From contig WJIL01000077.1 of the NCBI GenBank assembly GCA_014730275.1, forward strand, positions 1 to 45,629: 45,629 bases of DNA, in the 5' to 3' direction. The stretch comes from Candidatus Lokiarchaeota archaeon (lineage in GTDB: Archaea; Asgardarchaeota; Thorarchaeia; Thorarchaeales; Thorarchaeaceae). How positions within the stretch are numbered: position 1 is the stretch's first letter; each line of letters starts with the position of its first letter. Shown here piece after piece: positions 1 to 8,662 of the stretch. The translations under genes were made by a program, and so were the position numbers. The notes under the pieces were generated by a model, which saw only the letters and a program-made list of their open reading frames with translations, did no database searches and had not been told where the DNA came from.

Positions 1-128
1 CCTCGAAAACCCGCAACAGTGGAGTTGACGCCAATGAGTCTGACTTTTATTACTACTACAGGTTCTCTCGGGAACTTTGCGAGGATAACGGTGTTCCTAT
101 CGAAGAGCTCAACATACTCGGTTGCTGA
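1..128 (+). CDS. 3' end of an unrecognised protein (partial)
   Basis: The frame beginning at base 3 is open from the window edge to a TGA at 126-128 and encodes the last 41 residues of a protein, ending in RELCEDNGVPIEELNILGC. The composition (charged, with a Tyr-Tyr-Tyr run) looks like a folded soluble C-terminus, and the competing minus-strand frame has a low-complexity, proline and serine-rich translation. I do not recognise the family. The 5' end lies outside the window, so neither start nor function can be given. Confidence 0.45.
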   Translation, partial: SKTRNSGVDANESDFYYYYRFSRELCEDNGVPIEELNILGC

Positions 129-465
129 AGCAACCAAGTGCCCCTAGGTGAAATCTCTTCAACACTTCCTGTCCTGCCAGCTCCCTCCTGGTGAGGAGCT
201 CCAGATCCTTTGTTCTTCTGCATAGGGTATACCTTCCAAGGGACTCTCAGCGGCATTTGCCGAGAGAAGTCTCTATTCTGAGGCAAAGGCAAGACCCTCG
301 ACCTCCGTGTACCGTGGAAAGGTACCCACTGAAGAGTTGTGAGATAATTCAGCTATAATAATGTTATGTGATTAATTGCTCGAATCCATCTTTGATTATG
401 TCGTCATTTGTTCGTTGCTGCGGTTTAGCAAACAATATTATTCAAACTCGCGTAGTAAAATCTGA
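129..465. other. Gene-poor gap with GC-richer, hairpin-rich part (about 150-330)
   Basis: No convincing reading frame is present. The first 200 bases are clearly GC-richer than the AT-rich stretch that follows (331-465), and they contain three short hairpins: AGCTCC with GGAGCT around a 10-base loop near 179-200, CGGC-ATTT-GCCG near 250-262, and GTACC with GGTAC near 310-326. This pattern would fit a structured non-coding RNA on either strand, but I could not match it to RNase P RNA, SRP RNA or a tRNA. A 78-codon minus-strand frame crosses the area but overlaps the preceding gene and looks non-coding. Confidence 0.3.
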
Positions 466-474
466 TTGAACAAG

Positions 475-708
475 ATGCGGACCAGCGTGAATGAAAGAAT
501 CGAATACATGAAATCGAGGAATGCCAAGTACCTCATTGGCGACTCGACTATCAGAGAATCAAGAATTTCTCCTGTTGTTGATGATAGATTCTCTTCAACA
601 AGCACGGAAAATGGTTGTTCACAAGATTCAGAACTTCGGGTACCGCTTTCGTATCGTATCTGGTCTTGGCTGAAAACACATCTTCACCCTATACTATTGG
701 ATGAATAG
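475..708 (+). CDS. Small hypothetical protein (doubtful)
   Basis: This is a 77-residue frame from ATG 475 to a TAG at 706-708; an in-frame TTG at 466 would add three residues. The product begins MRTSVNERIEYMKSRNAK, is serine-rich in the middle and ends with an amphipathic stretch (YRIWSWLKTHLHPILLDE). No Shine-Dalgarno sequence, domain or membrane segment was recognised. It sits alone between the structured gap and the PhzF gene. It may be a genuine small orphan gene or a chance frame. Confidence 0.25.
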   Translation: MRTSVNERIEYMKSRNAKYLIGDSTIRESRISPVVDDRFSSTSTENGCSQDSELRVPLSYRIWSWLKTHLHPILLDE

Positions 709-809
709 GCCCTCCATCATCTTCCCGAATTGAGACTCTTCCAATATGGGATTGATGGAATTGTTAATTAGTATCCCGACTAACAGATTTTCAAGGAGCC
801 TGCTAGAAG

Positions 810-1724
810 ATGCCTCACGAATACGAGCTTGATGTCGTGCATGCCGATGCGTTTACGGATGTACCGTATGGTGGTAATCCAGCAACAGTCATTCTGGGTG
901 CTGATAAACTGAGTCGGGACACGATGCATAAGATATCAACTGAGTTCAACGTGCGGGAGACTGTATTTGTATCAGACTCTGATGTTGCAGACTATCGTTT
1001 CAGATACATGACACCAGACCGGGAAATCAATTTCTCAGGGCACGCTACGGTGGCTGCCTTTCATGCACTGCTGAGTGAAGGTGTCGCGGAGACAACCAAT
1101 CAAATCACTATGTTCACGCTTGAGACAAATACAGGCGTGTTTGAGGTAGAAGCCGTACGGGATGAACGCTCTCAAGTATACGAAATCCAGATTACACATC
1201 AACCACCGCAGTTCCTGACCACCTATGATCCAAAGGATTACGCTAATGCACTCGGTCTGACTCTGGCCGATATCATGGCTCCAAAACCAGTTCAAACCGT
1301 CTCTACGGGAACACCGCACCTGATGATTCCTGTCAGCACATATAGATCTCTTGAACGAATTCGCCCAGATTGGAATGCTCTTGAGGAAATGCGAAGAGAT
1401 TCCGACTATGTATCTATCCAAGTCTTCAGTCGTGATACACGGGAGGAAACCTCTGATGCCCATGCTCGGCATTTTGCGCCTGGCTTGGGAGTTCCTGAAG
1501 ACCCAGTAAGTGGTTCCGCAGCAGGCGGCATGGCCTCGTACATGGTACGGTATGGGATGATGGATTCATCAAACCCCGTCACAAGCATAGTTATCGAACA
1601 AGGTGACTTCTTGGGCCGTCCTGGAAAAATCTATGTAGAAATCAGAGGAAACGAAGACAAAATCGAACAGGTCAAGGTAAGTGGTAAGGCTGTAACCGTC
1701 TTACGGGGCAAACTGTATATCTAG
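810..1724 (+). CDS. PhzF-family isomerase/epimerase
   Basis: The 304-residue product has the usual length and the hallmarks of the PhzF / diaminopimelate-epimerase-fold family. These are an N-terminal DAFTDVPYGGNPATVIL block, the catalytic glutamate in NVRETVFV (about Glu50), the NFSGHATVAAFHALL block, GTPHLMIPV at mid-protein and EDPVSGSAAGGMASYM near the C-terminus. PhzF proteins form two pseudo-symmetric halves with the active site between them and catalyse proton-shuffling isomerisations. PhzF itself acts in phenazine synthesis, but most homologues have no known substrate and no other phenazine genes are nearby. ATG 810 is preceded by AAGGAG. The neighbouring gene is convergent, so it is probably monocistronic. 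Family is sure; substrate is unknown. Confidence 0.9.
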   Translation: MPHEYELDVVHADAFTDVPYGGNPATVILGADKLSRDTMHKISTEFNVRETVFVSDSDVADYRFRYMTPDREINFSGHATVAAFHALLSEGVAETTNQITMFTLETNTGVFEVEAVRDERSQVYEIQITHQPPQFLTTYDPKDYANALGLTLADIMAPKPVQTVSTGTPHLMIPVSTYRSLERIRPDWNALEEMRRDSDYVSIQVFSRDTREETSDAHARHFAPGLGVPEDPVSGSAAGGMASYMVRYGMMDSSNPVTSIVIEQGDFLGRPGKIYVEIRGNEDKIEQVKVSGKAVTVLRGKLYI

Positions 1725-1773
1725 TTGCATGGCTTAGGGCTTGCTGGCGTCTAACTAGCTCATTCTAATCTAA

Positions 1774-3228
1774 CTACTCGCTACGCCCACGGAATTTGAG
1801 GAGACCTAACTGATTAGCGATCACAACTATTCCAATGAGAGTTACTACTGCTACTGCTCCGGGAATCAAAGGCGAAATAGCTGGCGAGGTTGGTATCGGT
1901 GACTCATAGAAGCTATAATCATACGCCTCTGTCTTGATGCATTCTCCACTTCTATCGGTGAGAGCAAATCTCACTTGCATGGATTCATTCTCTCCGGTTC
2001 CCGGCGCGGGAATCTTGGTTACAGCAGTAAATGACCCCATAGCACTTTCCTCCATAGCTACTTCATGCCAATCTGTGGGATCATTTCGCCAAAGCAAGTG
2101 GCAATTTTCGACGAATTCAGCATTCTCAATATTGGCTATCAGTTCTAGCCCGTCATCTGTATGAGTTATGTTAATCTCTTCAAGGGATGGCTTGTCAAGT
2201 GTAGATATATTGACTGTTTCGGAGGCACAGATGATATCTTCGTATGAATCATACGAATTGGTCTCTCCGCCTACAAATGCACTGGCAGTTACTGTGATAT
2301 TATCAAATGCACTTTGATTCTCTTGAGTTACACTCCACTGAGCTGAGGCAATCCCGTGCTGATCAAATTCAATGGACACCTCCTTTGTTCCTGAAGTTAG
2401 TTCCCATCCATTTGGGAGACTTAATTTGGTTGAGCAGTCCCGAAGAATTGATTGGGCTTGTCTCAGGTCATTGTCAATTCCAGTCGTGATTGTGGTATTA
2501 ACCGCATACTGGGACGGATTCAACGCACTCTCTTCCACATCTATACTGATTTCCCAGTCTGATACCACTTGCAGCCAGTATCCGCTGTAAGACCACCATT
2601 CGTTGATGAAATCATCATAAGGAAGTGTCCAGTTCACTCCGAGAGTAGCATTGTAACCCATGGGGTCTGCGAAATAAAGTGTCTCCGATACATCATCATA
2701 TCCCCGTAGAACTCTATAATGCCCGTAACTATGTGCAACAGTATACCACATCAGCAATATGGGAGTTTGGTCCTGAATCAGTAAACATCTGAGCAAATCC
2801 ATTTCATCTTCTTCGTATTGGCGCGTACCAACTGAATCGCTCCCACAAGGCTTGAGCGAATAGCCCTGAAGACTTGCGTTATCAAGCGCTGTGCTCATAT
2901 TGCTGAAGTGCGCTGCTCTGACCATGTCTCCTGTCCATGTGCCACCATGTGATGCTTTCATATTTGCTGCCTGCTGAATCTCTCTCTCATCGATTGTCCA
3001 TCCATGCTTTGCAAAAACCATTTTTAGGCAAGCAGGTCCGCATGATAGGCTGTGTTCTTGATGAAACCAGGGCACCTCAACTGCATAATAGTCTGGTATA
3101 TGACAACTGGGATCGATTTTCTCTAGTTTGAACTCTCCAGTAGATTCTGTTGGAACAGAGGAAATACTAGGTGTTAGGACAACGAGAATCACTACTGCCA
3201 ATAGAAATAGGGAGGAATTCCTTCTCAT
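1774..3228 (-). CDS. Secreted, tail-anchored C39-like peptidase-fold protein
   Basis: A 484-residue predicted cell-surface protein. The N-terminus is a signal peptide (MRRNSSLFLLAVVILVVL...). Residues about 50-210 match the peptidase C39-like/papain-like fold: WFHQEHSLSCGPACLKMVF carries the candidate nucleophile Cys after the Gln of the oxyanion hole, and SYGHYRVLRGYDD with FADPMG supplies the His and Asp. The middle and C-terminal parts look like beta-sandwich domains with potential N-glycosylation sequons, followed by a single transmembrane helix (PGAVAVVTLIGIVVIANQ) and a short basic tail. Anchoring by a C-terminal helix recurs at 5285-7156, 7314-8348 and 43.8 kb. C39 relatives cleave double-glycine leaders inside ABC exporters; here there is no exporter, so an extracellular protease or inactive binding role is inferred. 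An AT-rich TATA-like stretch lies about 35 bases upstream. Confidence 0.75.
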   Translation of the reverse strand: MRRNSSLFLLAVVILVVLTPSISSVPTESTGEFKLEKIDPSCHIPDYYAVEVPWFHQEHSLSCGPACLKMVFAKHGWTIDEREIQQAANMKASHGGTWTGDMVRAAHFSNMSTALDNASLQGYSLKPCGSDSVGTRQYEEDEMDLLRCLLIQDQTPILLMWYTVAHSYGHYRVLRGYDDVSETLYFADPMGYNATLGVNWTLPYDDFINEWWSYSGYWLQVVSDWEISIDVEESALNPSQYAVNTTITTGIDNDLRQAQSILRDCSTKLSLPNGWELTSGTKEVSIEFDQHGIASAQWSVTQENQSAFDNITVTASAFVGGETNSYDSYEDIICASETVNISTLDKPSLEEINITHTDDGLELIANIENAEFVENCHLLWRNDPTDWHEVAMEESAMGSFTAVTKIPAPGTGENESMQVRFALTDRSGECIKTEAYDYSFYESPIPTSPAISPLIPGAVAVVTLIGIVVIANQLGLLKFRGRSE

Positions 3229-3421
3229 ACTAGGTTATGGTTGCCTAAACAGCAAAATAAACCTAATCTTGAATACTTGTTCGTTGGTATTAATCAGGTT
3301 TCGACGACTCTAATCTCTGAAAGGGGACTAAGCTTAGTGTTGTAATGTAGTTCGACAGATTGAGAAATGCTAAAAAGGAGGAGTTATCAGAACCCAGAGT
3401 AGCAAGTCCGGAGGAGTGACC

Positions 3422-4504
3422 TTGACAGGATATCAAGAAATTGTGGATGCCGAATATGAACTGGTTAACGAAGCCCTTGAAGAGTATCTAGACTCACGAA
3501 TCGAAGAGGTTAGTAGGCTTGGTGACGTTCACCGGAAGTACTACGGTCACGTGAAGGAATACATGATGCGGGGCGGTAAGCGGCTACGACCAATTCTAGT
3601 TTCTACCGGTTACAAGGCGATCAAGGAACGAAACGAGGTAGAGAATCTCTACCTTGCGGCCTGCTCTGTAGAGTTTCTACACAACGGTTCCCTTCTCCAT
3701 GATGATCTCATCGATAATGACGAAACTCGGCGAGGCGGTCCCACCTTTCATTCCCTCTATCGTGATTGGTACAAGAACAAGGTAAAGGATATCGAGAAGA
3801 AGGCTCAGCATTTTGGTATGACAATGGCAATAATAGGTGGTGATTCCCTGCTCAACATAGGCGCCCAGACAATAACCGCAGCGAATCTCCCTTCTGAAGT
3901 AAGTACGAAATGTTTGCATTATTATCAGACAGCGTATCAAGGATTGGTTGATGGGGTACTTCTGGAAATGCATATGGTCGGAAGTCATAATCCTTCACCC
4001 GAAACGTATCTTGAAATGATTCGTCTGAAGACTGCCATTCTTTTCGAGAATTCCCTTCTTATAGGTGCAGCAATTGCAGGAGCCACGGATTCACAGATGA
4101 ACGCCCTTAGTGAATTTGGGGTGAGGGTTGGCCAAGCTTTTCAAATTCAAGATGATATCTTGGGTTCGTTTGGAGATGAAGAAGTAACAGGCAAACCAAC
4201 AGAAGGCGATATACGTGAAGGTAAGCGGACCATGCTCGTGCTAGAGGCGTTTCGAAGAGCAGAACCAGATACAAGAGAACGTTTAGAGGAGCTTCTAGGA
4301 ACACCCGACATGTCTTCAGAAGAAGTTCAGGAAGTCAAAGACATATTCGTTGATACCGGCGCTCTGGAAGCAGCAAAAGTACGAATGAATGAGCTTCTGG
4401 ATTCAGGACAGGATGCGCTTGATAGTGCGACTCCAGCTTTTGATAAAGACTACAAGAATTTCTTTATCGAGCTATCAGAGTTTCTGGTTCAACGAAGATA
4501 CTAG
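3422..4504 (+). CDS. Polyprenyl (geranylgeranyl-type) diphosphate synthase
   Basis: Class I trans-prenyltransferase that condenses isopentenyl diphosphate with allylic diphosphates, giving the C20 or longer chains used for archaeal ether lipids. It shows GGKRLRPIL (diphosphate-binding Arg), the first aspartate-rich motif in LLHDDLIDNDETRRGGPTFH and the second in QIQDDILGSFGDEEVTGKP, with the downstream KRTMLVLEA. Length (about 360) is slightly longer than typical. The frame can start at GTG 3416, but GGAGGA (3410-3415) abuts that codon, so TTG 3422, six bases further on, is the better start. The bases around the second motif leave room for long chains; chain length cannot be read with confidence. 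The gene is single, convergent with 4509-5159 with a 4-base gap. Confidence 0.9.
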   Translation: MTGYQEIVDAEYELVNEALEEYLDSRIEEVSRLGDVHRKYYGHVKEYMMRGGKRLRPILVSTGYKAIKERNEVENLYLAACSVEFLHNGSLLHDDLIDNDETRRGGPTFHSLYRDWYKNKVKDIEKKAQHFGMTMAIIGGDSLLNIGAQTITAANLPSEVSTKCLHYYQTAYQGLVDGVLLEMHMVGSHNPSPETYLEMIRLKTAILFENSLLIGAAIAGATDSQMNALSEFGVRVGQAFQIQDDILGSFGDEEVTGKPTEGDIREGKRTMLVLEAFRRAEPDTRERLEELLGTPDMSSEEVQEVKDIFVDTGALEAAKVRMNELLDSGQDALDSATPAFDKDYKNFFIELSEFLVQRRY

Positions 4505-4508
4505 CCAC

Positions 4509-5159
4509 TTACCTCTCAGCCAACATACATTCGGCTATTCGAAAAGCTGGTAGCATGACGTCCTCTCCTTTCGACATAAGTAACTCCTTCATTGGTTCAT
4601 AGAGCGTCGGCAAATGAATTCTCACATAATCAAGAAAAGCCCTGGGTGAGTTGGCAAGCGCCCGACGCATTTTCTCCGTCTCTTGCCGCAATGTGGTTTT
4701 CTTGTCAAGTCGAAATTTACCCCCCGAACTAAGCTTCTCTTGTAGCTGGGACAGTATCTGGTCGGCAATTTCGCGTGATTCACTGACAACCTTTTCCTCC
4801 CCGCTAGGTGTAGTCCTTGCTTTTGATTGATAGCTCTTACCCCTAGAAATCGTCTCTCTAACTTCTCTCGGGGTTAAATCTTGCTGAATTTCGTCAAGTA
4901 CGACCATTTTCCTCCAACATTTTCTACCGTGAAAAATTACCGGTTTGACATATCCTTTGGCATGCATTTCCTGAAGATGTTTTCTGAACATATCCATGGT
5001 CATGAGGGACTGCTTTCCTGATATGAGCAGAACTTTCTGGAACAACGTTTCTTCGAATTCAATAATGGCTGAGCCAAACGACAATATGATAGCTTCTTCG
5101 ATTTCGCCATTATGAAGTTCGGAATGACCACTCACTGACAAGTAAGGCACCCTGTCCAA
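4509..5159 (-). CDS. Uncharacterised protein, possible winged-helix type
   Basis: This 216-residue product is not recognised. Residues about 18-85 (IEEAIILSFGSAIIEFEETL to VKPVIFHGRKCWRK) alternate helices with a short beta hairpin and could form a winged helix-turn-helix, which would suit a regulator; this is only an impression. A basic, Ser/Thr-rich linker follows (about 95-130), then a helical C-terminus. It starts at TTG 5159 because a stop codon lies immediately upstream in frame; GGAGGAG lies about 16 bases before it, which is rather far. There are no signal peptide or membrane segments. The terminator-like hairpin at 5224-5265 separates it from the gene upstream on the same strand. Confidence 0.6.
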   Translation of the reverse strand: MDRVPYLSVSGHSELHNGEIEEAIILSFGSAIIEFEETLFQKVLLISGKQSLMTMDMFRKHLQEMHAKGYVKPVIFHGRKCWRKMVVLDEIQQDLTPREVRETISRGKSYQSKARTTPSGEEKVVSESREIADQILSQLQEKLSSGGKFRLDKKTTLRQETEKMRRALANSPRAFLDYVRIHLPTLYEPMKELLMSKGEDVMLPAFRIAECMLAER

Positions 5160-5220
5160 CTATATCTCATATATACTCCTCCGGAAAGCATATGAACATT
5201 TGGAGAGGGGTAAAAAATTG

Positions 5221-5265
5221 AAAAAAGCGCTAGATGTATCGGTTTTTACGTAGATCTAGCGCTTT
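5221..5265 (-). terminator. Strong terminator-like hairpin
   Basis: A perfect 12-base-pair inverted repeat (AAAGCGCTAGAT at 5224-5235 and its complement at 5254-5265) surrounds an 18-base loop. Read on the minus strand, the stem is followed by a run of T residues and a second T-rich stretch, which fits intrinsic termination after the gene ending at 5285. A dyad this long could also bind a regulator of the downstream gene that starts at 5159, about 65 bases away. Confidence 0.65.
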
Positions 5266-5284
5266 CTTTTGTCAATGCACTACC

Positions 5285-7156
5285 TTACTTCTTGTAGATG
5301 ACAAATGCTACGCCAACGATTACAACAACAGCCAAAATCCCCAAGTAAACGTAGGTTGGAATGCCAACCTCTGGCGCATCTGGTTGAGGGACATCTAACC
5401 ATTCTATTGTGAAACCAGTTCTAATGGCTCGATTATCTGCCATGTCATAGGCCATTATAGTAACGGTAACATTACCTTGGTTTGGCGCAGAAATCGTGGT
5501 AGAGTATTCATTGCCATCTGCGGTGACCGATAATGACTCACCGTCAATTACGAGCGAGACGTTCTCTATACCGCTTGGATCAGATACAGTGAAGCTGAAT
5601 GTTACGTTCTCATCATCTTGGGGGGACTCAGGTGACCATGATATATCACTAATTCTTGGTCCGATTTCATCTTCATTCGAAATCTCTCCGGCTGCCTCTC
5701 CTATTCCCCAAGACAGGAAGTTCTCAAGCAACTGGATATTGCTAAACAAAGCCGTTTTTCCGTAATCAAAGTCACTGAAGAATGTAGTACCTGCCACTAG
5801 TAGCTTTGATGAACCGATTTCTTCCACTGCTGCTAACGGAATCTGATTTCCGTTTTCACCATCTTGTGTCATATCATACGCAACAGAGATACTGGGAGGA
5901 TGCTGGTTTGTCTGATATGCTGTAGAATCAGCATATACTATGGGGAGTGGAGGCCCATCTTCAAGGAAGTACAGACTTGCAGGAGAAAACATCGTAATGG
6001 CGCCAACAGAGCGAGTTAGATTGGCCGTTTCGCTTGGTGGTGGGATGTCATAGATATCATTGTACCATGCTTGATACGTTCCTTCCATGTAGACATTGTC
6101 GTCGTTGATTCTGATAGATGATCCAATGGCTTCCAAGATTTGATTGGGTCTGGCATTGTCAACATCCTCGTCGAAATCACCTCTGCCAGTCAACAGAATT
6201 GACTTATTTCCAGTTTCTGTCCAGTTGGAAATCGCCGAAAGCTCTTCGCTTGTATAGGCATCAAGACCGCATGTGGCTATGAGCAAATCTACGTCTGCCA
6301 AGGCACTTGTTGTGAATGCATCTTCTTGAATTCTCATTTCGAATCCGTTTCGCGCTAGGGTTTGATTCACAGATGTGAGCTCGGATTCATCACCAGCTCC
6401 AGTGTAGTCGTTTGAATGCGCGAAGTCAATCATAGCTACATGTTCGAGAGTATATGTTACTTCAGGTGCATCACAATACATGCTAAGTGTGTAGAACAGT
6501 GAAAGACACCCATTTATGGCCATAGACAAACATTCCTCTGTCAAGCTCTTGATTTCGGGGTTATCAAGAGCCCTCGAATCATTATTGTCATAAGCATCTC
6601 GGATGGTATCGTAGTACTGATGCGAGAACGTAGCGCAGTCGACAACTAGCTGAGAAACGTTCGAGATTTCATATTCTCCAGGTTGTTCAATCTCAAGATC
6701 TCCGAGGTTCTCATTGATATCTCGTTCGTAACCAACATGCCCTGGCCAATATTCATCGGTATGCACAGGAATACAGGGGTCACTGAAGTAGTGAGTCATA
6801 ACTCCAACGGCGAAGAAACCGTCCTCCCAATTGCCTGAAGTGAAATTGTTCTTGGCAAATTCGAACCATGTTTGGGCAGCTTCTGGGGCATCGTATTCGC
6901 CTGTTTCTGGATAGTATAGATGATTGTCCCAGTCTTGCCAAGCTTGATCTGGGGTTGTAGAACCAGACAGAACTTCCGGTGCATAGTATTCGTATGCCTC
7001 GGCCCAGCTATCGTTACTGATTCCGTTCATTGCTTCTGAGACCATGAACATGTGTGTTGTTATTCCCCATGCATCAGCCTTCTTTGGTGGTGTGAAAGTC
7101 ATGACTGATAACATCGGTAACATCAATATGATTAGTAGAGCAACACCCTTTCGCAT
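5285..7156 (-). CDS. Secreted zinc phospholipase C/P1-nuclease-like protein with GATase-like and Ig-like domains, tail-anchored
   Basis: A 623-residue surface protein. The signal peptide ends at ADA, leaving Trp30 as the mature N-terminus, as in Bacillus cereus phospholipase C, whose Trp1 ligates zinc. Other candidate ligands follow: His35, Asp75/His79, His122-Asp126-His132 in THYFSDPCIPVH, and His140/Glu144. The 4, 6 and 4-residue spacings match His118-Asp122-His128 and His142-Glu146 of that enzyme. Residues about 240-480 resemble a DUF4350/class I glutamine-amidotransferase-like flavodoxin fold, as in the next gene upstream. Residues about 495-590 form an Ig-like beta-sandwich, then a transmembrane helix and KK tail. 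Hydrolysis of a phosphoester (phospholipid or nucleic acid) outside the cell is inferred; substrate unknown. The gene has its own promoter-like TATA sequence at 7178-7190. Confidence 0.8.
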   Translation of the reverse strand: MRKGVALLIILMLPMLSVMTFTPPKKADAWGITTHMFMVSEAMNGISNDSWAEAYEYYAPEVLSGSTTPDQAWQDWDNHLYYPETGEYDAPEAAQTWFEFAKNNFTSGNWEDGFFAVGVMTHYFSDPCIPVHTDEYWPGHVGYERDINENLGDLEIEQPGEYEISNVSQLVVDCATFSHQYYDTIRDAYDNNDSRALDNPEIKSLTEECLSMAINGCLSLFYTLSMYCDAPEVTYTLEHVAMIDFAHSNDYTGAGDESELTSVNQTLARNGFEMRIQEDAFTTSALADVDLLIATCGLDAYTSEELSAISNWTETGNKSILLTGRGDFDEDVDNARPNQILEAIGSSIRINDDNVYMEGTYQAWYNDIYDIPPPSETANLTRSVGAITMFSPASLYFLEDGPPLPIVYADSTAYQTNQHPPSISVAYDMTQDGENGNQIPLAAVEEIGSSKLLVAGTTFFSDFDYGKTALFSNIQLLENFLSWGIGEAAGEISNEDEIGPRISDISWSPESPQDDENVTFSFTVSDPSGIENVSLVIDGESLSVTADGNEYSTTISAPNQGNVTVTIMAYDMADNRAIRTGFTIEWLDVPQPDAPEVGIPTYVYLGILAVVVIVGVAFVIYKK

Positions 7157-7175
7157 AACTGTACGAGTAAGTCTT

Positions 7176-7190
7176 GGCTATTAAAAACTA
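7176..7190 (-). promoter_or_regulatory. TATA-like promoter element for the zinc-PLC-like gene
   Basis: On the minus strand this reads TAGTTTTTAATAGCC, centred about 27 bases before the ATG at 7156. That is the archaeal TATA-to-start distance, so the message would be leaderless or nearly so; no Shine-Dalgarno sequence precedes the ATG, which agrees. Confidence 0.4.
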
Positions 7191-7313
7191 CTCAAAATCA
7201 TTATGCGGTGCTTGAAATAACAAAGCTCCACATACGAATGTTGATGAAACTGCAAAAAAAATTAGTACAAGAAGCAGCATTGGCAAAGCCAAAGCTACCT
7301 CTTGATTATTGTT

Positions 7314-8348
7314 CTATCTTCTCTTCATTACGACGGCAATGATGATTACGACAACTGCAACGACACCAATAATACCGCCAATCAGAAGCCAGTCCATTTG
7401 TGCTGGAGGCGTCCAACCGATGGCATTTAGGATGAGATTGTATCCGTCCATGGTGATGTCGTAGTACTCTGCAGTGTACATTGGCTGATAGTCGCCGTAC
7501 ATTGATGCCCCACTTACTATGAGGATTCCGTTACCGGCTTCACCTGCATTGACTTCCAATGCTGTGGCAACAAGGGGACCTTCGTCACCGTTTTCGTGGC
7601 CATAAGGTGCAATCAAGTCAGCATCGGTTATGTAGGCTGCATCTCCGTAGTAGCTAAGTGGATAGACGTTCTCTATGTCGGTCTCTTCAAGTGCAACTGC
7701 ATCTTCGCCCGCTGTAGCTGAGGTGCTTCCATAAAGGCAGGTAGGACCATGCATCATTACCTTTGAGACACCATCTACGATGTCAGCAACATAGGGATCA
7801 TCGCTGGTCTCGTTGGCAACAACACGATAGGAAGCTTCACAGTTGGATTCAGGATCTTCAACTGAAGTTGGCTCTGGATAGATGTGAGAGCCGACAGCCT
7901 CAAGCATCGCGCTCATGTTGGCGTTGATGTAGCTAGCACCACCGTAGTCTGAGTCTGATCCAACCCAAAGGAACTTGTTGCCAGCGTTGAACCAATCTGC
8001 AACCGCATTAATCTCTGACTGAGCGAATCCTTCTTGCTCACCGTAAATGCCGGCTACCATAAGGGCATCCGCATCAGATAAGACTGAATCATTCAGTCCT
8101 CCGAAGGCCCAGACGACTTCCCAGCCCATGTCGGTCAGATTGTTCCGAAGGTGCCAATCTTGACCCGGGTGGGTTTCATTTCCAGCTATGTAGTCACTGT
8201 ACTGTCCATGACTATAGTCAAAGACGATTTTGCCAGCATCCTGTGCTTTCACTTTTGCAGGCATGAAACCTACAGCAAGATAAGGCACAAAAATGGCGGC
8301 GATGAACAATACCGTAACCATCTTTCTAGTATTCTGTCCAAGTATCAT
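7314..8348 (-). CDS. Secreted tail-anchored DUF4350/GATase-like protein
   Basis: The 344-residue product has a signal peptide (about residues 1-35, ending near KVKAQ) and a C-terminal transmembrane helix (LIGGIIGVVAVVVIIIAVV) with a KRR stop-transfer tail. The ectodomain (FDYSHGQYSDYI..., DADALMVAGIYG, ADWFNAGNKFLWVG) has the alternating strand/helix pattern of DUF4350-like class I amidotransferase folds, but lacks the usual catalytic Cys triad, so a binding or scaffold role is more likely than catalysis. The middle part of the neighbouring 623-residue protein is related in pattern (asp-leu-leu-ile...WTETGNKSILLTG). An AGGAGG sequence lies about 11 bases before the ATG at 8348. The two genes are on the same strand with 157 bases between them and probably act together on the cell surface. 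Confidence 0.7.
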   Translation of the reverse strand: MILGQNTRKMVTVLFIAAIFVPYLAVGFMPAKVKAQDAGKIVFDYSHGQYSDYIAGNETHPGQDWHLRNNLTDMGWEVVWAFGGLNDSVLSDADALMVAGIYGEQEGFAQSEINAVADWFNAGNKFLWVGSDSDYGGASYINANMSAMLEAVGSHIYPEPTSVEDPESNCEASYRVVANETSDDPYVADIVDGVSKVMMHGPTCLYGSTSATAGEDAVALEETDIENVYPLSYYGDAAYITDADLIAPYGHENGDEGPLVATALEVNAGEAGNGILIVSGASMYGDYQPMYTAEYYDITMDGYNLILNAIGWTPPAQMDWLLIGGIIGVVAVVVIIIAVVMKRR

Positions 8349-8570
8349 ACTTGTGTTCTCCTCCTTCTGTACTTCAATTACTGTTGAAGCTCAGAACGGG
8401 CATATCGTTTCTTGCCCGTCCATGTATTTAGGCTTTTAGTAGCTTTGCCTAATATTCAGGTAATATCGTATTTCCCTCCAATATATATTCTATCCCCATT
8501 CAATTGTTCTCCTTGCCAAAGACTTAATATCCTCATTCAGTGACTTGAAGCTAGAAGCATACTCAGTAGA

Positions 8571-8600
8571 GCTTCTCATGCATGAATGATAGAGAGAAGC
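8571..8600 (+). repeat. Inverted repeat upstream of the ABC importer operon
   Basis: GCTTCTC (8571-8577) and GAGAAGC (8594-8600) form a 7-base inverted repeat with a 16-base spacer, about 60 bases upstream of the binding-protein start. Further upstream, around 8479-8494, a TATATAT sequence could be the promoter. The repeat is a candidate operator or leader hairpin; no regulator is identifiable. Confidence 0.3.
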
Positions 8601-8662
8601 CAAAAAATGCTCAATGGTGAATTCCGATGGCCTCTGGAGCAGAACTAGAAAAAGGACGGAAC

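Noticed and set aside
56-292. 78-codon minus-strand frame
   Set aside because: It overlaps the end of the partial plus-strand gene, has a low-complexity translation and no ribosome-binding site.
150-335. Assignment of the hairpin-rich gap to RNase P RNA, SRP RNA or tRNA
   Set aside because: The conserved sequence blocks of those RNAs were not found on either strand.
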